Positions 50,063 to 59,925 of a stretch of DNA of 64,000 nt are shown here, in pieces (the first letter of the stretch is position 1; every line of letters begins with the position of its first letter). The stretch comes from Mucilaginibacter robiniae (GTDB lineage Bacteria; Bacteroidota; Bacteroidia; Sphingobacteriales; Sphingobacteriaceae), in the NCBI RefSeq assembly GCF_012849215.1, contig NZ_CP051682.1, forward strand, positions 1,984,001-2,048,000, read 5' to 3'. The notes below the pieces were generated by a model. It was not told where the DNA came from. It ran no database searches and saw only the letters and a list, made by a program, of their open reading frames with translations. The position numbers and the translations under genes are program-made.

Positions 50063-53000
50063 ATGACAGAAAAGAAAAACTATTTCCGGCAGTTTTCCCG
50101 CCCGATCTTATTTGTGGGTGCCCTATTGTTGGCTGCGGGCGTCTATTTCTATACGCATATGCAGACCAACCTCTTTCCCGAGGTGCTGTTCCCGCGTGTG
50201 GCCGTTATTGCCGAGGCTGGCCAGTTGCCCATTGACCGTATGATGCTGACGGTGACCAAGCCGTTAGAAAGCGCTGTCAAAAAAGTCCGGGGTGTAACTA
50301 TCGTAAAAAGCAGTACCAGCCGGGGCAGCGTAACCATAGATGTGTATTTTGACTGGGGCCTGGATACCTATGCGCAAAAAACACAGATCGAAAGCCGGGT
50401 TAATGAGATCAAAAACTTTTTACCACCCGGTATAAATATGTCCATCGAAGCGATGAACCAATCGCTTTTCCCGGTATATGGCTATACGCTGTCCAGCAAA
50501 ACCCATGGGCAGGTGGCTTTGAAAGACCAGGCCTACCTAACCTTGCGGCCCATATTTTCCAGGATTAAAGGCATTGCTAATGTGGTGACAAGAGGCGGCC
50601 GTTCCAAAGAGTTCGTCATCATACCCGATGCCGTTAAAATGTCTGCATTGGGTGTCACACCATCTGAAGTTAAAACAGCATTTGCCAACAATAATTACGT
50701 CCTTTCCAATGGTAACCTGGCTGATTTTAACCGGATGTACCTAACCCTCACGGATACCCGTGTAATGGACGTAGACGGCCTTTCTAATCTGACCATTCGC
50801 AACGATGGCGCAAGACTAATCAAACTTCGTGATTTTGCCACTGTAGACGTGCAGGAGCAGCAGGAATTTGTCATTGTCAACGCTAACGGAAAGAATGCTA
50901 TCCAGATAGACCTGGTTAAGCAGCCCGGAGTTAACCTCATCGATTTTGCAAAAGATGCGGCTGCAAAAGCCGACGAAGTACGCAAAGCTTTACCCGACGA
51001 TTATGAACTTACGCCCTATTACGACCAAAGCGCTTTTGTTGGCGATAGTATTCACAGCGTGATCAAAACGATCTACGAGGGATTGATCCTTGCCGTCATC
51101 GTCATGATCTTCTTTTTAAGATCATGGAGGTCAAGTTTGGCGGTGATGCTGTCTATACCTGTTACGCTGGGCTTTACCATCACGGTACTTTACCTGGCCG
51201 GAATAACGATTAACGTTATGTCTCTTGGGGCTATCGCTGCCTCGGTGGGGCTGATCATTGATGATGCCATCGTCATCATTGAACAGATACACCGCGAACA
51301 TGAAGAATATGCGGATAAAAATATTTTTGATGTGGTGATAGATGCGATCAGGGCCTTGTTCCCTGCGATGATCGGCTCCTCACTCGCAACTATCGTCATC
51401 TTCTTTCCGTTCAGGCTGATGAGCGGGCTGGCTGGCAGCTTTTTTAAAGAACTATCCGATACCATGCAGATCACTTTGGTCTGCTCGTTCCTGGTTACCT
51501 GGCTTCTTTTGCCGGTTTTGCACATGGTTGTAGGTTACCGGCCTCATAAAGGCAGCCAACATAAACATAATGACTTCACGAACGATAAGCTTTCCTGGCT
51601 AACACGCACTTTTAAAAAACCAGTGTTTGCGCTGTTGTTTATTGCGTTGCTGGGCCTGTCTGCTTACATCGCGTCCGCTAAACTGGAAACCGGATTTTTG
51701 CCGAACCTGGATGAAGGCACCATTGTACTGGATTACTTCTCACCTGCAGGCACTTCGTTAGAGGAAACAGACCGGCTATGCCGGCAGATGGAAAAGATCG
51801 TTACGGCACAGCCCGAAGTGGAAACCTATTCCCGTCGTACAGGTGTCAAGATGGCCTTTAAAACTACCCAGCCTAACTTTGGCGACTATTCCATTCAGTT
51901 AAAGAAAGATCGTAATAAAACCACCGACGAAGTGATCAGCGAACTTCGGGATCAAATAGCTGCCCATGTGCCGCTGATGCATATTTCATTTGGCCAGCGT
52001 ATTTCCGATCTGTTAGGCGACCTGATGAGTACGCCTGCACCGATCGAGATCAAGATATTCGGTGACGATTATGCCAAACTTCAGGAACTGGATAAACAAG
52101 CGACCGGCATACTGCAAAAGATCAACGGCGTAGCCGACCTTGATGACGGATTGATTCCTGCCGGCCCTTCCCTGGAATTCGTTCCTGATCAGGATAAACT
52201 CGACCTGTTCAAAATTTCCCTGACCGATTTCCAGATGCAATTATCGGCATATACCGGGGGCGTGCCTTTAGGCATGAACGCTGCCATTGCCGAACCATCG
52301 GCTTCGCAGGCTGCCCTGACCGGGGGTATACAGATCGGCGATCTGCAGGATGGGCAGCAGATGCGGAAGATATTGCTGCGCTTTACCAATTTTAAGGACA
52401 ATGACCTTGAACACCTGAAAAAGCAGCTGATCTTTTTACCCAATGGGCAAACCCGGCCCTTGTCTTTTTTCTGCACGGTAAATGTTTTACCGGGTGAGGT
52501 GCAGCAAACCCGGGAAGACCTTAAATCCAACATCATTTTAACTGCCCGGCTGGACGGCCGTCACCTCGGCAGCGCCATTGCAGAGATACAGCAAAAACTC
52601 TCTGCCGGATTGAATTTGCCCAAAGGCTATTTTATAAGCTATGGCGGTGCGTACTCCGAACAGCAGCAATCTTTTAATGAACTGTTATTGATCCTTGGGC
52701 TTGCGGTGGTATTGGTGTTTGCGGTTTTATTATTCCTATTCAGAGATTGGTTTTTGGCAGGTCTGGTCATTCTGATCTCAGTCCTTGGCATATGCGGCAG
52801 CATCTTGGCTCTTTACCTGGTCAATATCCCGTTAAATGTAAGTAGCTATACGGGCATTATCATGATCGTCGGCATTATTGCCGAGAACGCCATTTTTACG
52901 CTTAACCAATTCCGTTTCAATCTGGCTGACAGCGGCGACGTAGACACTTCCATAAATTATGCGATAAGCCTGCGTATCCGCCCTAAGTTAATGACGGCTA

Positions 53001-53182
53001 TCGGCGCCATTCTGGCATTGATGCCGTTAGCACTAGGTATTGGCTTAGGTGCGCAAATGCAGCAGCCGTTAGCAGTTGCGGTTATTGGTGGTTTTTTTGC
53101 AGCGCTGCCTTTACTGCTATTTGTATTCCCTTCCCTGATCCGGCTTGGCTACCGTAAGCATCTTAAAACCAATAAAATTTAA
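50063..53182 (+). CDS. RND efflux permease
   Basis: A 1039-residue protein with twelve predicted membrane helices in the RND pattern and two large periplasmic loops. The proton-relay region reads GLIIDDAIVIIEQIHREHEE in the fourth helix, with the double Asp of HAE-type pumps rather than the single acidic residue of heavy-metal HME pumps. The second half has the matching MIVGIIAENAIFTLNQF. Despite the copper context, the substrate may therefore be organic. Seven bases separate it from the adaptor gene. Confidence 0.93.
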   Translation: MTEKKNYFRQFSRPILFVGALLLAAGVYFYTHMQTNLFPEVLFPRVAVIAEAGQLPIDRMMLTVTKPLESAVKKVRGVTIVKSSTSRGSVTIDVYFDWGLDTYAQKTQIESRVNEIKNFLPPGINMSIEAMNQSLFPVYGYTLSSKTHGQVALKDQAYLTLRPIFSRIKGIANVVTRGGRSKEFVIIPDAVKMSALGVTPSEVKTAFANNNYVLSNGNLADFNRMYLTLTDTRVMDVDGLSNLTIRNDGARLIKLRDFATVDVQEQQEFVIVNANGKNAIQIDLVKQPGVNLIDFAKDAAAKADEVRKALPDDYELTPYYDQSAFVGDSIHSVIKTIYEGLILAVIVMIFFLRSWRSSLAVMLSIPVTLGFTITVLYLAGITINVMSLGAIAASVGLIIDDAIVIIEQIHREHEEYADKNIFDVVIDAIRALFPAMIGSSLATIVIFFPFRLMSGLAGSFFKELSDTMQITLVCSFLVTWLLLPVLHMVVGYRPHKGSQHKHNDFTNDKLSWLTRTFKKPVFALLFIALLGLSAYIASAKLETGFLPNLDEGTIVLDYFSPAGTSLEETDRLCRQMEKIVTAQPEVETYSRRTGVKMAFKTTQPNFGDYSIQLKKDRNKTTDEVISELRDQIAAHVPLMHISFGQRISDLLGDLMSTPAPIEIKIFGDDYAKLQELDKQATGILQKINGVADLDDGLIPAGPSLEFVPDQDKLDLFKISLTDFQMQLSAYTGGVPLGMNAAIAEPSASQAALTGGIQIGDLQDGQQMRKILLRFTNFKDNDLEHLKKQLIFLPNGQTRPLSFFCTVNVLPGEVQQTREDLKSNIILTARLDGRHLGSAIAEIQQKLSAGLNLPKGYFISYGGAYSEQQQSFNELLLILGLAVVLVFAVLLFLFRDWFLAGLVILISVLGICGSILALYLVNIPLNVSSYTGIIMIVGIIAENAIFTLNQFRFNLADSGDVDTSINYAISLRIRPKLMTAIGAILALMPLALGIGLGAQMQQPLAVAVIGGFFAALPLLLFVFPSLIRLGYRKHLKTNKI

Positions 53183-53194
53183 AATATAGCTAGT

Positions 53195-53812
53195 ATGATA
53201 AATATACTTTTGTTGAATAGGTTATGGCTTGTCTTTTTATTGTTGGTGTTGGTAAGTGGTGTCCATGCGCAAAATCTGGACCTGCGTTTACTGGAAAGCA
53301 TTAATGGCCCGGTAAACCCAGGTCCAGATGCCAGATGGCGCGCAGTAACCAACAGTGCTATCCCCATCGCAATTGCAACTCCTGTCACCCTTTTTATAGC
53401 GGGACAGATCGGTCATGATAAAAACCTGAAAGAGCAATCTTACGTGGCGCTGGGTTCCCTGGCCGGCTCGGAAATATTGAGCACTACATTAAAGGCTATC
53501 ACTCATCGTAACCGGCCGTTTGTTGATCATAGTGACGTGATATTTGCCAAGGAATTCCCTGCTGATTATAGCATGCCATCAGGGCATACTACAGTCGCTT
53601 TTTCTACGGCCACAACATTGAGCCTGTCTTTTCCAAAATGGTATGTGATTGTACCTGCCTTCAGTTATGCGGCAGCCGTGGGCTATTCGCGTATGTATCT
53701 CGGTGTGCATTACCCCAGTGATGTACTGGGCGGTGCTTTATTGGGATCGGCTTCAGCATACATCACCTACAAGGCCAATAAATGGTTAAGAAAACATAAA
53801 AAGATCAATTAA
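53195..53812 (+). CDS. PAP2-family phosphatase, first copy
   Basis: A 205-residue protein with a signal peptide (LVFLLLVLVSGVHAQ). The phosphatase motifs are KAITHRNRPF, MPSGHTTVAFS and SRMYLGVHYPSDVLGG, with the catalytic His residues in the second and third. It probably acts on lipid phosphates in the envelope. It starts 12 bases after the RND gene and may share its transcript. Confidence 0.9.
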   Translation: MINILLLNRLWLVFLLLVLVSGVHAQNLDLRLLESINGPVNPGPDARWRAVTNSAIPIAIATPVTLFIAGQIGHDKNLKEQSYVALGSLAGSEILSTTLKAITHRNRPFVDHSDVIFAKEFPADYSMPSGHTTVAFSTATTLSLSFPKWYVIVPAFSYAAAVGYSRMYLGVHYPSDVLGGALLGSASAYITYKANKWLRKHKKIN

Positions 53813-53813
53813 A

Positions 53814-54227
53814 ATGTGGTGGATATACGCTTTATTATCAGCATTCTTTGCTTCCCTAACGGCCATCTTTGCCAAGATCGGCGTAAAGAATGTTAACTCG
53901 GACCTTGCAACTGCTATCCGTACGATAGTCATACTTGTTGTCGCCTGGGGAATAGCGTTCGCACGCGGTGAAGTTAAAGGCATCGGTGACCTATCGAAAA
54001 ATACGTGGATTTTCTTAGGTCTGTCAGGATTAGCGACTGGCCTGTCATGGATTTTTTATTACAAGGCATTGCAGATGGGGAAGGTTTCTCAGGTTGCTCC
54101 CGTAGATAAATTGAGCGTGGCGCTTACCATTATCCTCTCGGTTATCTTCCTTAAAGAAACCGTATCCCTAAAAGCGGCCTTGGGTGCAGGCCTGATTATT
54201 TGCGGAACACTGGTACTGATCTTTTGA
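53814..54227 (+). CDS. EamA-family small transporter
   Basis: A 137-residue protein with about five hydrophobic helices, equal to one EamA repeat (YALLSAFFASLTAIFAKIGV; ATGLSWIFYYKALQMGKVSQ; VAPVDKLSVALTIILSVIFL). Such half-size proteins work as dimers. It starts right after the first phosphatase gene, one base between. Confidence 0.9.
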   Translation: MWWIYALLSAFFASLTAIFAKIGVKNVNSDLATAIRTIVILVVAWGIAFARGEVKGIGDLSKNTWIFLGLSGLATGLSWIFYYKALQMGKVSQVAPVDKLSVALTIILSVIFLKETVSLKAALGAGLIICGTLVLIF

Positions 54228-54229
54228 TC

Positions 54230-54865
54230 ATGATCTCCCCCAAAAAAATATCTCCCAAAAGTGCCGGATTGTTATGCCTTTTCTGCATCAGCTCATCGGT
54301 TGTACTTGCCACCCTATTTTACAACCAGGATAAAACGATCGTATTATTTTTAAATCACCTTCGTAACCCGACAAGAGACTTATTTTGGCTAACTGTCACT
54401 AATTCAGCCGGTATTATCGCCTATGGAACTAGTTTTATCGCACTGATCGTTTCCCTGTTCACGAAAGAAAAAGAGCTGAAATATAAATGTATGGCAATAG
54501 TGGCAGCCGCTATATTCTCAGCCACTACAGCTACCGCACTGAAATTCATCATCCAAAAACCAAGGCCTGTCCGCATGCTGACAACCATTCATGTATTAGG
54601 CCCGGCTGGCGGGTGGTCATACCCATCCGGACACACCAGCGATGCTTTTTTCCTGGCAATGGCTTTAGCTTTGACGTTGCCACAGTACAAGAAAACGGTC
54701 TTCCTATTCTATATCTGGGCACTACTTGTGGGCTTCAGCCGGATTTATTTAGGTGCGCATTATTTGTCCGATGTGCTTGGCGGTATAGGCGTTGGGAGCG
54801 CTATGAGTTTACTGGCTTATCGATTGATTGAATCGGTGGCAAAAAAGCACCATGCATTACTGTAG
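54230..54865 (+). CDS. PAP2-family phosphatase, second copy
   Basis: About 211 residues starting MISPKKISPKS at 54230. Several membrane helices surround the motifs KFIIQKPRPVRM, YPSGHTSDAFFLA and SRIYLGAHYLSDVLGG. It is a membrane-embedded enzyme, unlike the secreted first copy. It follows the EamA gene by two bases. Confidence 0.9.
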   Translation: MISPKKISPKSAGLLCLFCISSSVVLATLFYNQDKTIVLFLNHLRNPTRDLFWLTVTNSAGIIAYGTSFIALIVSLFTKEKELKYKCMAIVAAAIFSATTATALKFIIQKPRPVRMLTTIHVLGPAGGWSYPSGHTSDAFFLAMALALTLPQYKKTVFLFYIWALLVGFSRIYLGAHYLSDVLGGIGVGSAMSLLAYRLIESVAKKHHALL

Positions 54866-54889
54866 TTGTATTACTGTTACCTTTAAACG

Positions 54890-55225
54890 ATGATGAATGT
54901 GCTTAAATCTGTTTCTGTATTTGTACTCGCCGGCCTGCTCGAGATCGGCGGCGGTTATCTCGTTTGGCAATGGCTAAAAGAGGGCAAGCCCATTTGGTAT
55001 GGCGTGGCAGGCGCTTTTATCCTGGCCATGTATGGCGTTGTCGCAACCTGGCAAACAGTAAGCTTCGGCCGGGCCTATGCCGCCTATGGAGGCATTTTTA
55101 TATTGATGGCGCTCATTTGGGCCTGGAAGATCGATGGCTTCAAGCCTGATCGATGGGATGTGATCGGTGCCTTAATAGCGGTAATTGGCGCATGTATAAT
55201 TATTTATATGCCGCGAAACCGGTAA
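54890..55225 (+). CDS. ynfA: YnfA-family membrane protein
   Basis: A 111-residue protein with four helices. The family features are LAGLLEIGGGYLVWQWLKEG near the start and GRAYAAYGGIFILMALIWAW in the middle. It belongs to the small multidrug transporter-like UPF0060 group. Function in detail is unknown. It ends the rightward run of membrane genes. Confidence 0.93.
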   Translation: MMNVLKSVSVFVLAGLLEIGGGYLVWQWLKEGKPIWYGVAGAFILAMYGVVATWQTVSFGRAYAAYGGIFILMALIWAWKIDGFKPDRWDVIGALIAVIGACIIIYMPRNR

Positions 55226-55271
55226 TGGGATTTATTAATCAAGGAAAATCGTTTATATGGCCGTATGTTCT

Positions 55272-55967
55272 TTAATGATTATTAATAGCTCTTGCCAATA
55301 AAAAGGCAGCTCCGGCAGCCAAAGCGCCGATCACAACCACTTTAATAGCACCGCTAACTGGCGGCTGCCCGGTTAGTTTACTTTTAAAATAACCGAAAAT
55401 AAATAAAGCGATCACCGTTATTATGCATGAGCCGCTTAACGCTTCGGTAGCGTCATGGATAAAGATATAAGGTGATAGCGGTATAATACCGCCGACAATG
55501 TAAGACCCCCCAATGGTTAACGCGCTTTTTCCAGCCCGTTTGGGATCTGGTCGTTCTAAACCAAGTTCGTAGCGCATCATAAACTCCACCCACTTATCTT
55601 TGTCTTTCGACATTTCATTCGCGATCTGCTGCTGTAGATCAGTTGATAAGCCAAATTCGGCAAAAACCTGTTTTACCTCTTCTTTTTCCTGTTCGGGTAT
55701 GCGTTCCACTTCATCATATTCTCTTTTCAATTCGGAAATATAATGGTCAGCGTCGGTTTTGCCGGCTAAAAATCCGCCGAGGCCCATAGCGATAGAACCT
55801 GCAACTATTTCGGCCAGACCGGCTGTCACAACAATCCCGGTAACATTGACGGCTCCGCTTAGCCCTGCTGCCAATGCAAAGGGTACAGTCAATCCGTCGG
55901 ACATACCAATTACAATGTCTCTGATAATTTCCGAGCTGTTGATGTGGTGTTCGCGATGCATCTTCAA
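55272..55967 (-). CDS. VIT1/CCC1-family transporter
   Basis: A 231-residue protein. Start HREHHINSSEIIRDIVIGMS and the membrane motif DGLTVPFALAAGLSGA are typical of VIT1/CCC1 iron or manganese transporters. The cytoplasmic metal-binding helix region with repeated Glu (EREYDEVERIPEQEKEEVKQ-like stretch near residue 85) follows. Membrane helices fill the rest. It probably exports Fe or Mn, fitting a metal-tolerance island. Confidence 0.92.
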   Translation of the reverse strand: MKMHREHHINSSEIIRDIVIGMSDGLTVPFALAAGLSGAVNVTGIVVTAGLAEIVAGSIAMGLGGFLAGKTDADHYISELKREYDEVERIPEQEKEEVKQVFAEFGLSTDLQQQIANEMSKDKDKWVEFMMRYELGLERPDPKRAGKSALTIGGSYIVGGIIPLSPYIFIHDATEALSGSCIITVIALFIFGYFKSKLTGQPPVSGAIKVVVIGALAAGAAFLLARAINNH

Positions 55968-56062
55968 AAGTACCCGGTAGGATGTAAAGTCCTTAAAATC
56001 ATTGCAATTTATGATTGGTCTTAATACGCCGAACTAAACACATCAGCATGGGTTATTAATGG

Positions 56063-56290
56063 ATGAAACGTAACGGCTTAGCCATGATCAATGTTAGGTT
56101 TGACAACCATTCTAATGCGAAAGATATTTTAGTTAAACATACTGATAAAACTTTTTCATTTTTAAGAAATCACAACCAGGTTTCTATCATTGACAACGGT
56201 GATAATTCCTGGAGCCTTGTAGAAGGTGTCTTCGACCAATTAGCGGTCAACCTGATCGGCACTGAAATTGAAAAACACTACAGTAAATAA
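56063..56290 (+). CDS. Small hypothetical protein
   Basis: A 75-residue frame (68 residues from the internal Met at 56084). The sequence looks like a mixed alpha/beta fold (FSFLRNHNQVSIIDNGDNSW). No signal peptide and no family recognised. Coding use looks like that of its neighbours. Confidence 0.45.
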   Translation: MKRNGLAMINVRFDNHSNAKDILVKHTDKTFSFLRNHNQVSIIDNGDNSWSLVEGVFDQLAVNLIGTEIEKHYSK

Positions 56291-57096
56291 TAACGGTTCA
56301 GTAATAGCCTGATAATGGTCATTCAGGAATTAAGATACAGCGTAGGTAGTGATACTGGAAGGTAGACTTATGACATAGTGATTGCGAAACATTGTATAAG
56401 ACAGGCAGGTCCTAACGCTGATTTTATGAGCTTAATAAAAGCTGAAACTTCTGTTTAGAGAGTGACGGCACTTGCAAACGCATGGCTCGGGATCATATCA
56501 AAAACGTTATTTACGATACCATCTTCATTACTGGACCCTTGTCAAGATAACTCAATAATTTGATAGCCGGGTTCTGTTTTAATTTTTACCTTGTTCACAT
56601 TACCCCGCTGTAATGGAGTGCTGTTCACGAATAAGCAGTAATGAAAAAGTGGGTTATTGAAGCTGTAAGAAGAAAGCTTCAAAACAACCTCAATTTAGTC
56701 CTACGCAGGTAAGTAAATACGTAACCCAATCCAAATGAATGCTCAAACCTTGCCTTTCAAGCAGATCGGATCAAAGTCACCAGCAGCCAGTTCGGATTTT
56801 ACGGGATTCCGGAGCAGCAGCGGCCGGTGACGGATCCAGGTATACCGTTCTGCCGTTCGAATAATAAAACTCATTTTTATAGATGCTGATGGCCCGGCTG
56901 GTATCTTCCCCAGGATGTAAACAGGGCCGATTACTTTAAATCCGCAGCTGCTGTCTGTGATTATTGGTCAATGCCCTTGCAAAGTCTTTACCTGTATGTT
57001 CAGGACCAGTAGAAACAGCACTAATCTCCATACAAAGACTGCGGTGAAAGCGATAACGCTATTGCTACTGGTTGTTTCCGCACAAGTTACTATCGA
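56291..57096. other. Gap of 800 bases without a supported gene
   Basis: No long frame on either strand. A 43-residue minus frame at 56743-56874 (ending AAGDFDPICLKGKV) looks protein-like and may be a remnant. Stop codons occur densely in the remainder. The patchwork suggests decayed sequence at a junction between the metal island and the dehydrogenase block. Confidence 0.45.
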
Positions 57097-57993
57097 TTAA
57101 TGGAACAAAGCCCGGAACTCCAAAGGGCTCATACAGGTCTTGATTTTAAAGAGACGGCTCAGCGATTGCGGATGTTCAAATCCCAACTGGTAGGCAATCT
57201 CCGCAACCGACAAACTGGTGGTGGTGAGCTGTTCTTTGGCCTTTTCGATCAGCTTCTCATGAATATGCTGCTGGGCATTCTGGCCGGTGAGCACCCGTAG
57301 CAGGTCACTCAGGTAGCTTGGCGATACCGCCAGTTGTTCCGCCAGGCAGTGAACCGTCGGTATTCCCTGTTCACTGCTGATGTAATCCTCCAATAAGGTT
57401 TCCAGTTTTTGCAGTAAATCCGTATGAACCGCTTTACGGGTGATGAACTGCCGCTTATAATAGCGGTTGCTATAGTTAAGTAACAGCTCAATTTGAGAAA
57501 TCAATACATCTTGGCTTAATTCATCTATAGGAAGGCTTAACTCGGTTTCTATACTTTTCAGCGTGATGATGATCGTGCTTTGCTCTGTCTCTGATAAGTG
57601 CAGCGCTTCATTAGTCGCATAAGAAAAGAACCCATACTGTTTGATCTTTTTAGCCAGTGGATAGCCCATTAGAAAGTCGGGATGGATAAACAGGCTGTAG
57701 CCGGAATAAGGACCATTATGTTCGCTGCCGCCCATGAGCTGGTTAGGCGCGGCAAACAGCAGGCCGCCCTCATCAAAGTCATAATAGCTTTGCCCGTATT
57801 TTACTTTGCCGCTGACCTTGGCCGTATAAGTGATCTTGTAAAAGCTGGTGATATGAGATTCCGCAGTGAACTTTACTTCGATACGGTTATGAATGCCATC
57901 CACAATGCTGATTAGCGGGTGCAGCGGCTTGGGTAGTCCGAACGCCGCATGCACTTCTGATAGAGAATTGAACCGGTGGGGTTGTGCTACCAT
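57097..57993 (-). CDS. AraC-family transcriptional regulator, first copy
   Basis: A 298-residue protein. The N-terminal 170 residues form a cupin-like sensor (KYGQSYYDFDEGGLLFAAPN). The C-terminus has two helix-turn-helix units (IPTVHCLAEQLAVSPSYLSD; SVAEIAYQLGFEHPQSLSRL). It overlaps the SDR gene upstream by seven bases and is a clear paralogue of the regulator at 58985-59908. It probably controls the adjacent dehydrogenase. Confidence 0.92.
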   Translation of the reverse strand: MVAQPHRFNSLSEVHAAFGLPKPLHPLISIVDGIHNRIEVKFTAESHITSFYKITYTAKVSGKVKYGQSYYDFDEGGLLFAAPNQLMGGSEHNGPYSGYSLFIHPDFLMGYPLAKKIKQYGFFSYATNEALHLSETEQSTIIITLKSIETELSLPIDELSQDVLISQIELLLNYSNRYYKRQFITRKAVHTDLLQKLETLLEDYISSEQGIPTVHCLAEQLAVSPSYLSDLLRVLTGQNAQQHIHEKLIEKAKEQLTTTSLSVAEIAYQLGFEHPQSLSRLFKIKTCMSPLEFRALFH

Positions 57994-58754
57994 GGTATGT
58001 TTACATTTTCCCAGCGGGTGAAAGTACCCGACGGTTCTTCCGGACCAAACAGTGCCACCCGTACCACTTCGCGGGAGCCGTCCTCAATGGATTCCGTGCC
58101 TTCAAAGCCGTTCAGTGCTGTACTCGTAAATCCCGGAGATACTAAGTTAACTTTTATATGGGTGTTTTCCAGTTCAATCATCATCGCCAGGGTAATGGCG
58201 TTCAGCGCCGTCTTGGAGGCGGCATAGCCCGGGCTGTACATCGCGCGGTACGGATAAGCAGGATCGGCATTCGCGGTCAGCGAACCTACCCCGCTGGACA
58301 CATTCACAATCCGTGGTTCGGCTGATTTACGCAGCAGCGGCAGCATGGCCTGGTAAACAGCCAGTACGCCGAACACATTGGTCTCCCAAATGCCGCGGAC
58401 TTCCTTCAGCGGGATATTACTGGCCCGGGTGAGTTTGCCATATTCCTGCAGCGAGAGGTTTCCTTTATTGACATTGGAGATGGCGGCATTGTTCACCAGC
58501 AGATCCAGGTAGCCGAATGTTTGTTGTACAAAAGCAGCCGCGGCTGCAATGGAGGCCTGATCGGTTACGTCCATCTGTAAAGCCATGGCACCTTCGCCCA
58601 CTTCACGGGCGGCAGCTTCGCCTTTGGCCAGATCACGTGAACCCAGCAGGACGGTATGCCCGGCTGCCACTAATTCTTTCACCACCTGCAGGCCTACACC
58701 CTGGTTAGCCCCGGTCACCAGCGCCAAGCGTTTGTTTGTTATTTCGTTTTTCAT
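57987..58754 (-). CDS. Short-chain dehydrogenase/reductase
   Basis: A 255-residue Rossmann-fold enzyme. The cofactor motif is TGANQGVG (residues 14-21), followed by NNAA (about 88-91), NVSSGVGS and the catalytic YAASK segment (after YSPG). The substrate is unknown. It is the first gene of a two-gene operon with the AraC regulator. Confidence 0.93.
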   Translation of the reverse strand: MKNEITNKRLALVTGANQGVGLQVVKELVAAGHTVLLGSRDLAKGEAAAREVGEGAMALQMDVTDQASIAAAAAFVQQTFGYLDLLVNNAAISNVNKGNLSLQEYGKLTRASNIPLKEVRGIWETNVFGVLAVYQAMLPLLRKSAEPRIVNVSSGVGSLTANADPAYPYRAMYSPGYAASKTALNAITLAMMIELENTHIKVNLVSPGFTSTALNGFEGTESIEDGSREVVRVALFGPEEPSGTFTRWENVNIPW

Positions 58755-58930
58755 ACCACAAAGTTCAGCAACCTGGGTAACCAGAATGTAACCAAAGTCA
58801 GGAATCTTGTAACTGAAATGAAAAATGAGGATAAAACGTCTTTAAGCGCGGATCAATACAGGAGAGCGAACAGTTTAGGCAAGCAGGTATTCAAATGAAG
58901 AAGCTGCCTGCGGGCAAACTCCTTTTAAGG

Positions 58931-58963
58931 ACCTTGGCAGCTATCAACTGCTGCTGCCAAGGT
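58931..58963. terminator. Hairpin after the second AraC gene
   Basis: An 11-base perfect stem ACCTTGGCAGC/GCTGCCAAGGT between the AraC gene (ends 58985) and the next leftward operon. The T-run is on the plus side, so termination of the leftward transcript is likely but not certain. Confidence 0.6.
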
Positions 58964-58984
58964 TTTGGGGCGCAAACTGCTAAT

Positions 58985-59908
58985 TTAATTAAAAGAATGC
59001 CGGAACTCTATAGGAGAAAGGCTGGTTTTGGTCTTGAATAATTTACTGAAGGACTGCAGGTGCTCAAACCCCAGTTCATAAGCAATTTCGCTGACCGAAA
59101 GGTTGGTAGTTGAAAGCTTTTCTTTCGCTAATTCAATCAATTTGTCGTGCAAATGCTGCTGGGTGCTTTGGCCGGTTAAAGATTTCAGCAGGCTGCTCAG
59201 GTAACCTGGTGAAATATTTAATGTATCAGCAATGAGCGCAACGCTTGGCAGGCCCTTTTTCCCCAGCGCACCGCTGCTGAAATAACCGGATAAAAAATCT
59301 TCCATCCGTGTCAGCAATTCATTGCTGGCAACCCTCCGGGTGATGAACTGGCGCTGGTAGAACCTTTCTGAATACGTCAGTAATAGTTCCAGCTGTGCAA
59401 CAATTACACTTTGGCTGAAACGATCGATATGGCTACTATACTCCTGCTCAATCTGCCCTATAATAGCGGTAAGCATCGCTTCTTCTTTGTCCGACAGGTA
59501 AAGTGCCTCGTACACCGAGTAGTCAAAAAACTCATATTGCTTAATATTCTTAGCCAGAGCCGTGTTCCATATAAAATCAGGATGGATCAAAATCATCCAG
59601 CCTTCAGGTCGGTGTATGACGCTGCCCTTTTCAATCTCCATCCCGAATACCTGGCCGGGAGACATAAAAAACAGTACGCCTTCATCAAAATCGCTGACCT
59701 GCCTGCCGTATTTGAATTTAACATTATTCACCCTTTTCATCGAGATCGAATAAAAGTCATAGATCAAACTGAATGTACCCTCGGCAAGAGGCCGGGTCAG
59801 GTCATCCATGTGCACTACACAGATTAGCGGGTGTGCAGGGTTGGGCAGGCCTGCGGCCCGGTGATATTCGGCTATCGTTCGGAAGTGGTAAATCTGCTGA
59901 TTAAGCAT
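58985..59908 (-). CDS. AraC-family transcriptional regulator, second copy
   Basis: A 307-residue protein with the same layout as the regulator at 57097-57993: sensor segment KYGRQVSDFDEGVLFFMSPG, then SPGYLSSLLKSLTGQSTQQH and SVSEIAYELGFEHLQSFSKL. The two share IHPDF, QRQFITR-like and AKNIKQYEFF-type segments at matching places. It lies 17 bases downstream of the NmrA-like gene. Confidence 0.92.
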   Translation of the reverse strand: MLNQQIYHFRTIAEYHRAAGLPNPAHPLICVVHMDDLTRPLAEGTFSLIYDFYSISMKRVNNVKFKYGRQVSDFDEGVLFFMSPGQVFGMEIEKGSVIHRPEGWMILIHPDFIWNTALAKNIKQYEFFDYSVYEALYLSDKEEAMLTAIIGQIEQEYSSHIDRFSQSVIVAQLELLLTYSERFYQRQFITRRVASNELLTRMEDFLSGYFSSGALGKKGLPSVALIADTLNISPGYLSSLLKSLTGQSTQQHLHDKLIELAKEKLSTTNLSVSEIAYELGFEHLQSFSKLFKTKTSLSPIEFRHSFN

Positions 59909-59925
59909 AATAATGTTAAAGCTCG

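Noticed and set aside
56743..56874. A 43-residue minus frame in the gap
   Set aside because: Protein-like but too short and without context; noted as a possible remnant.
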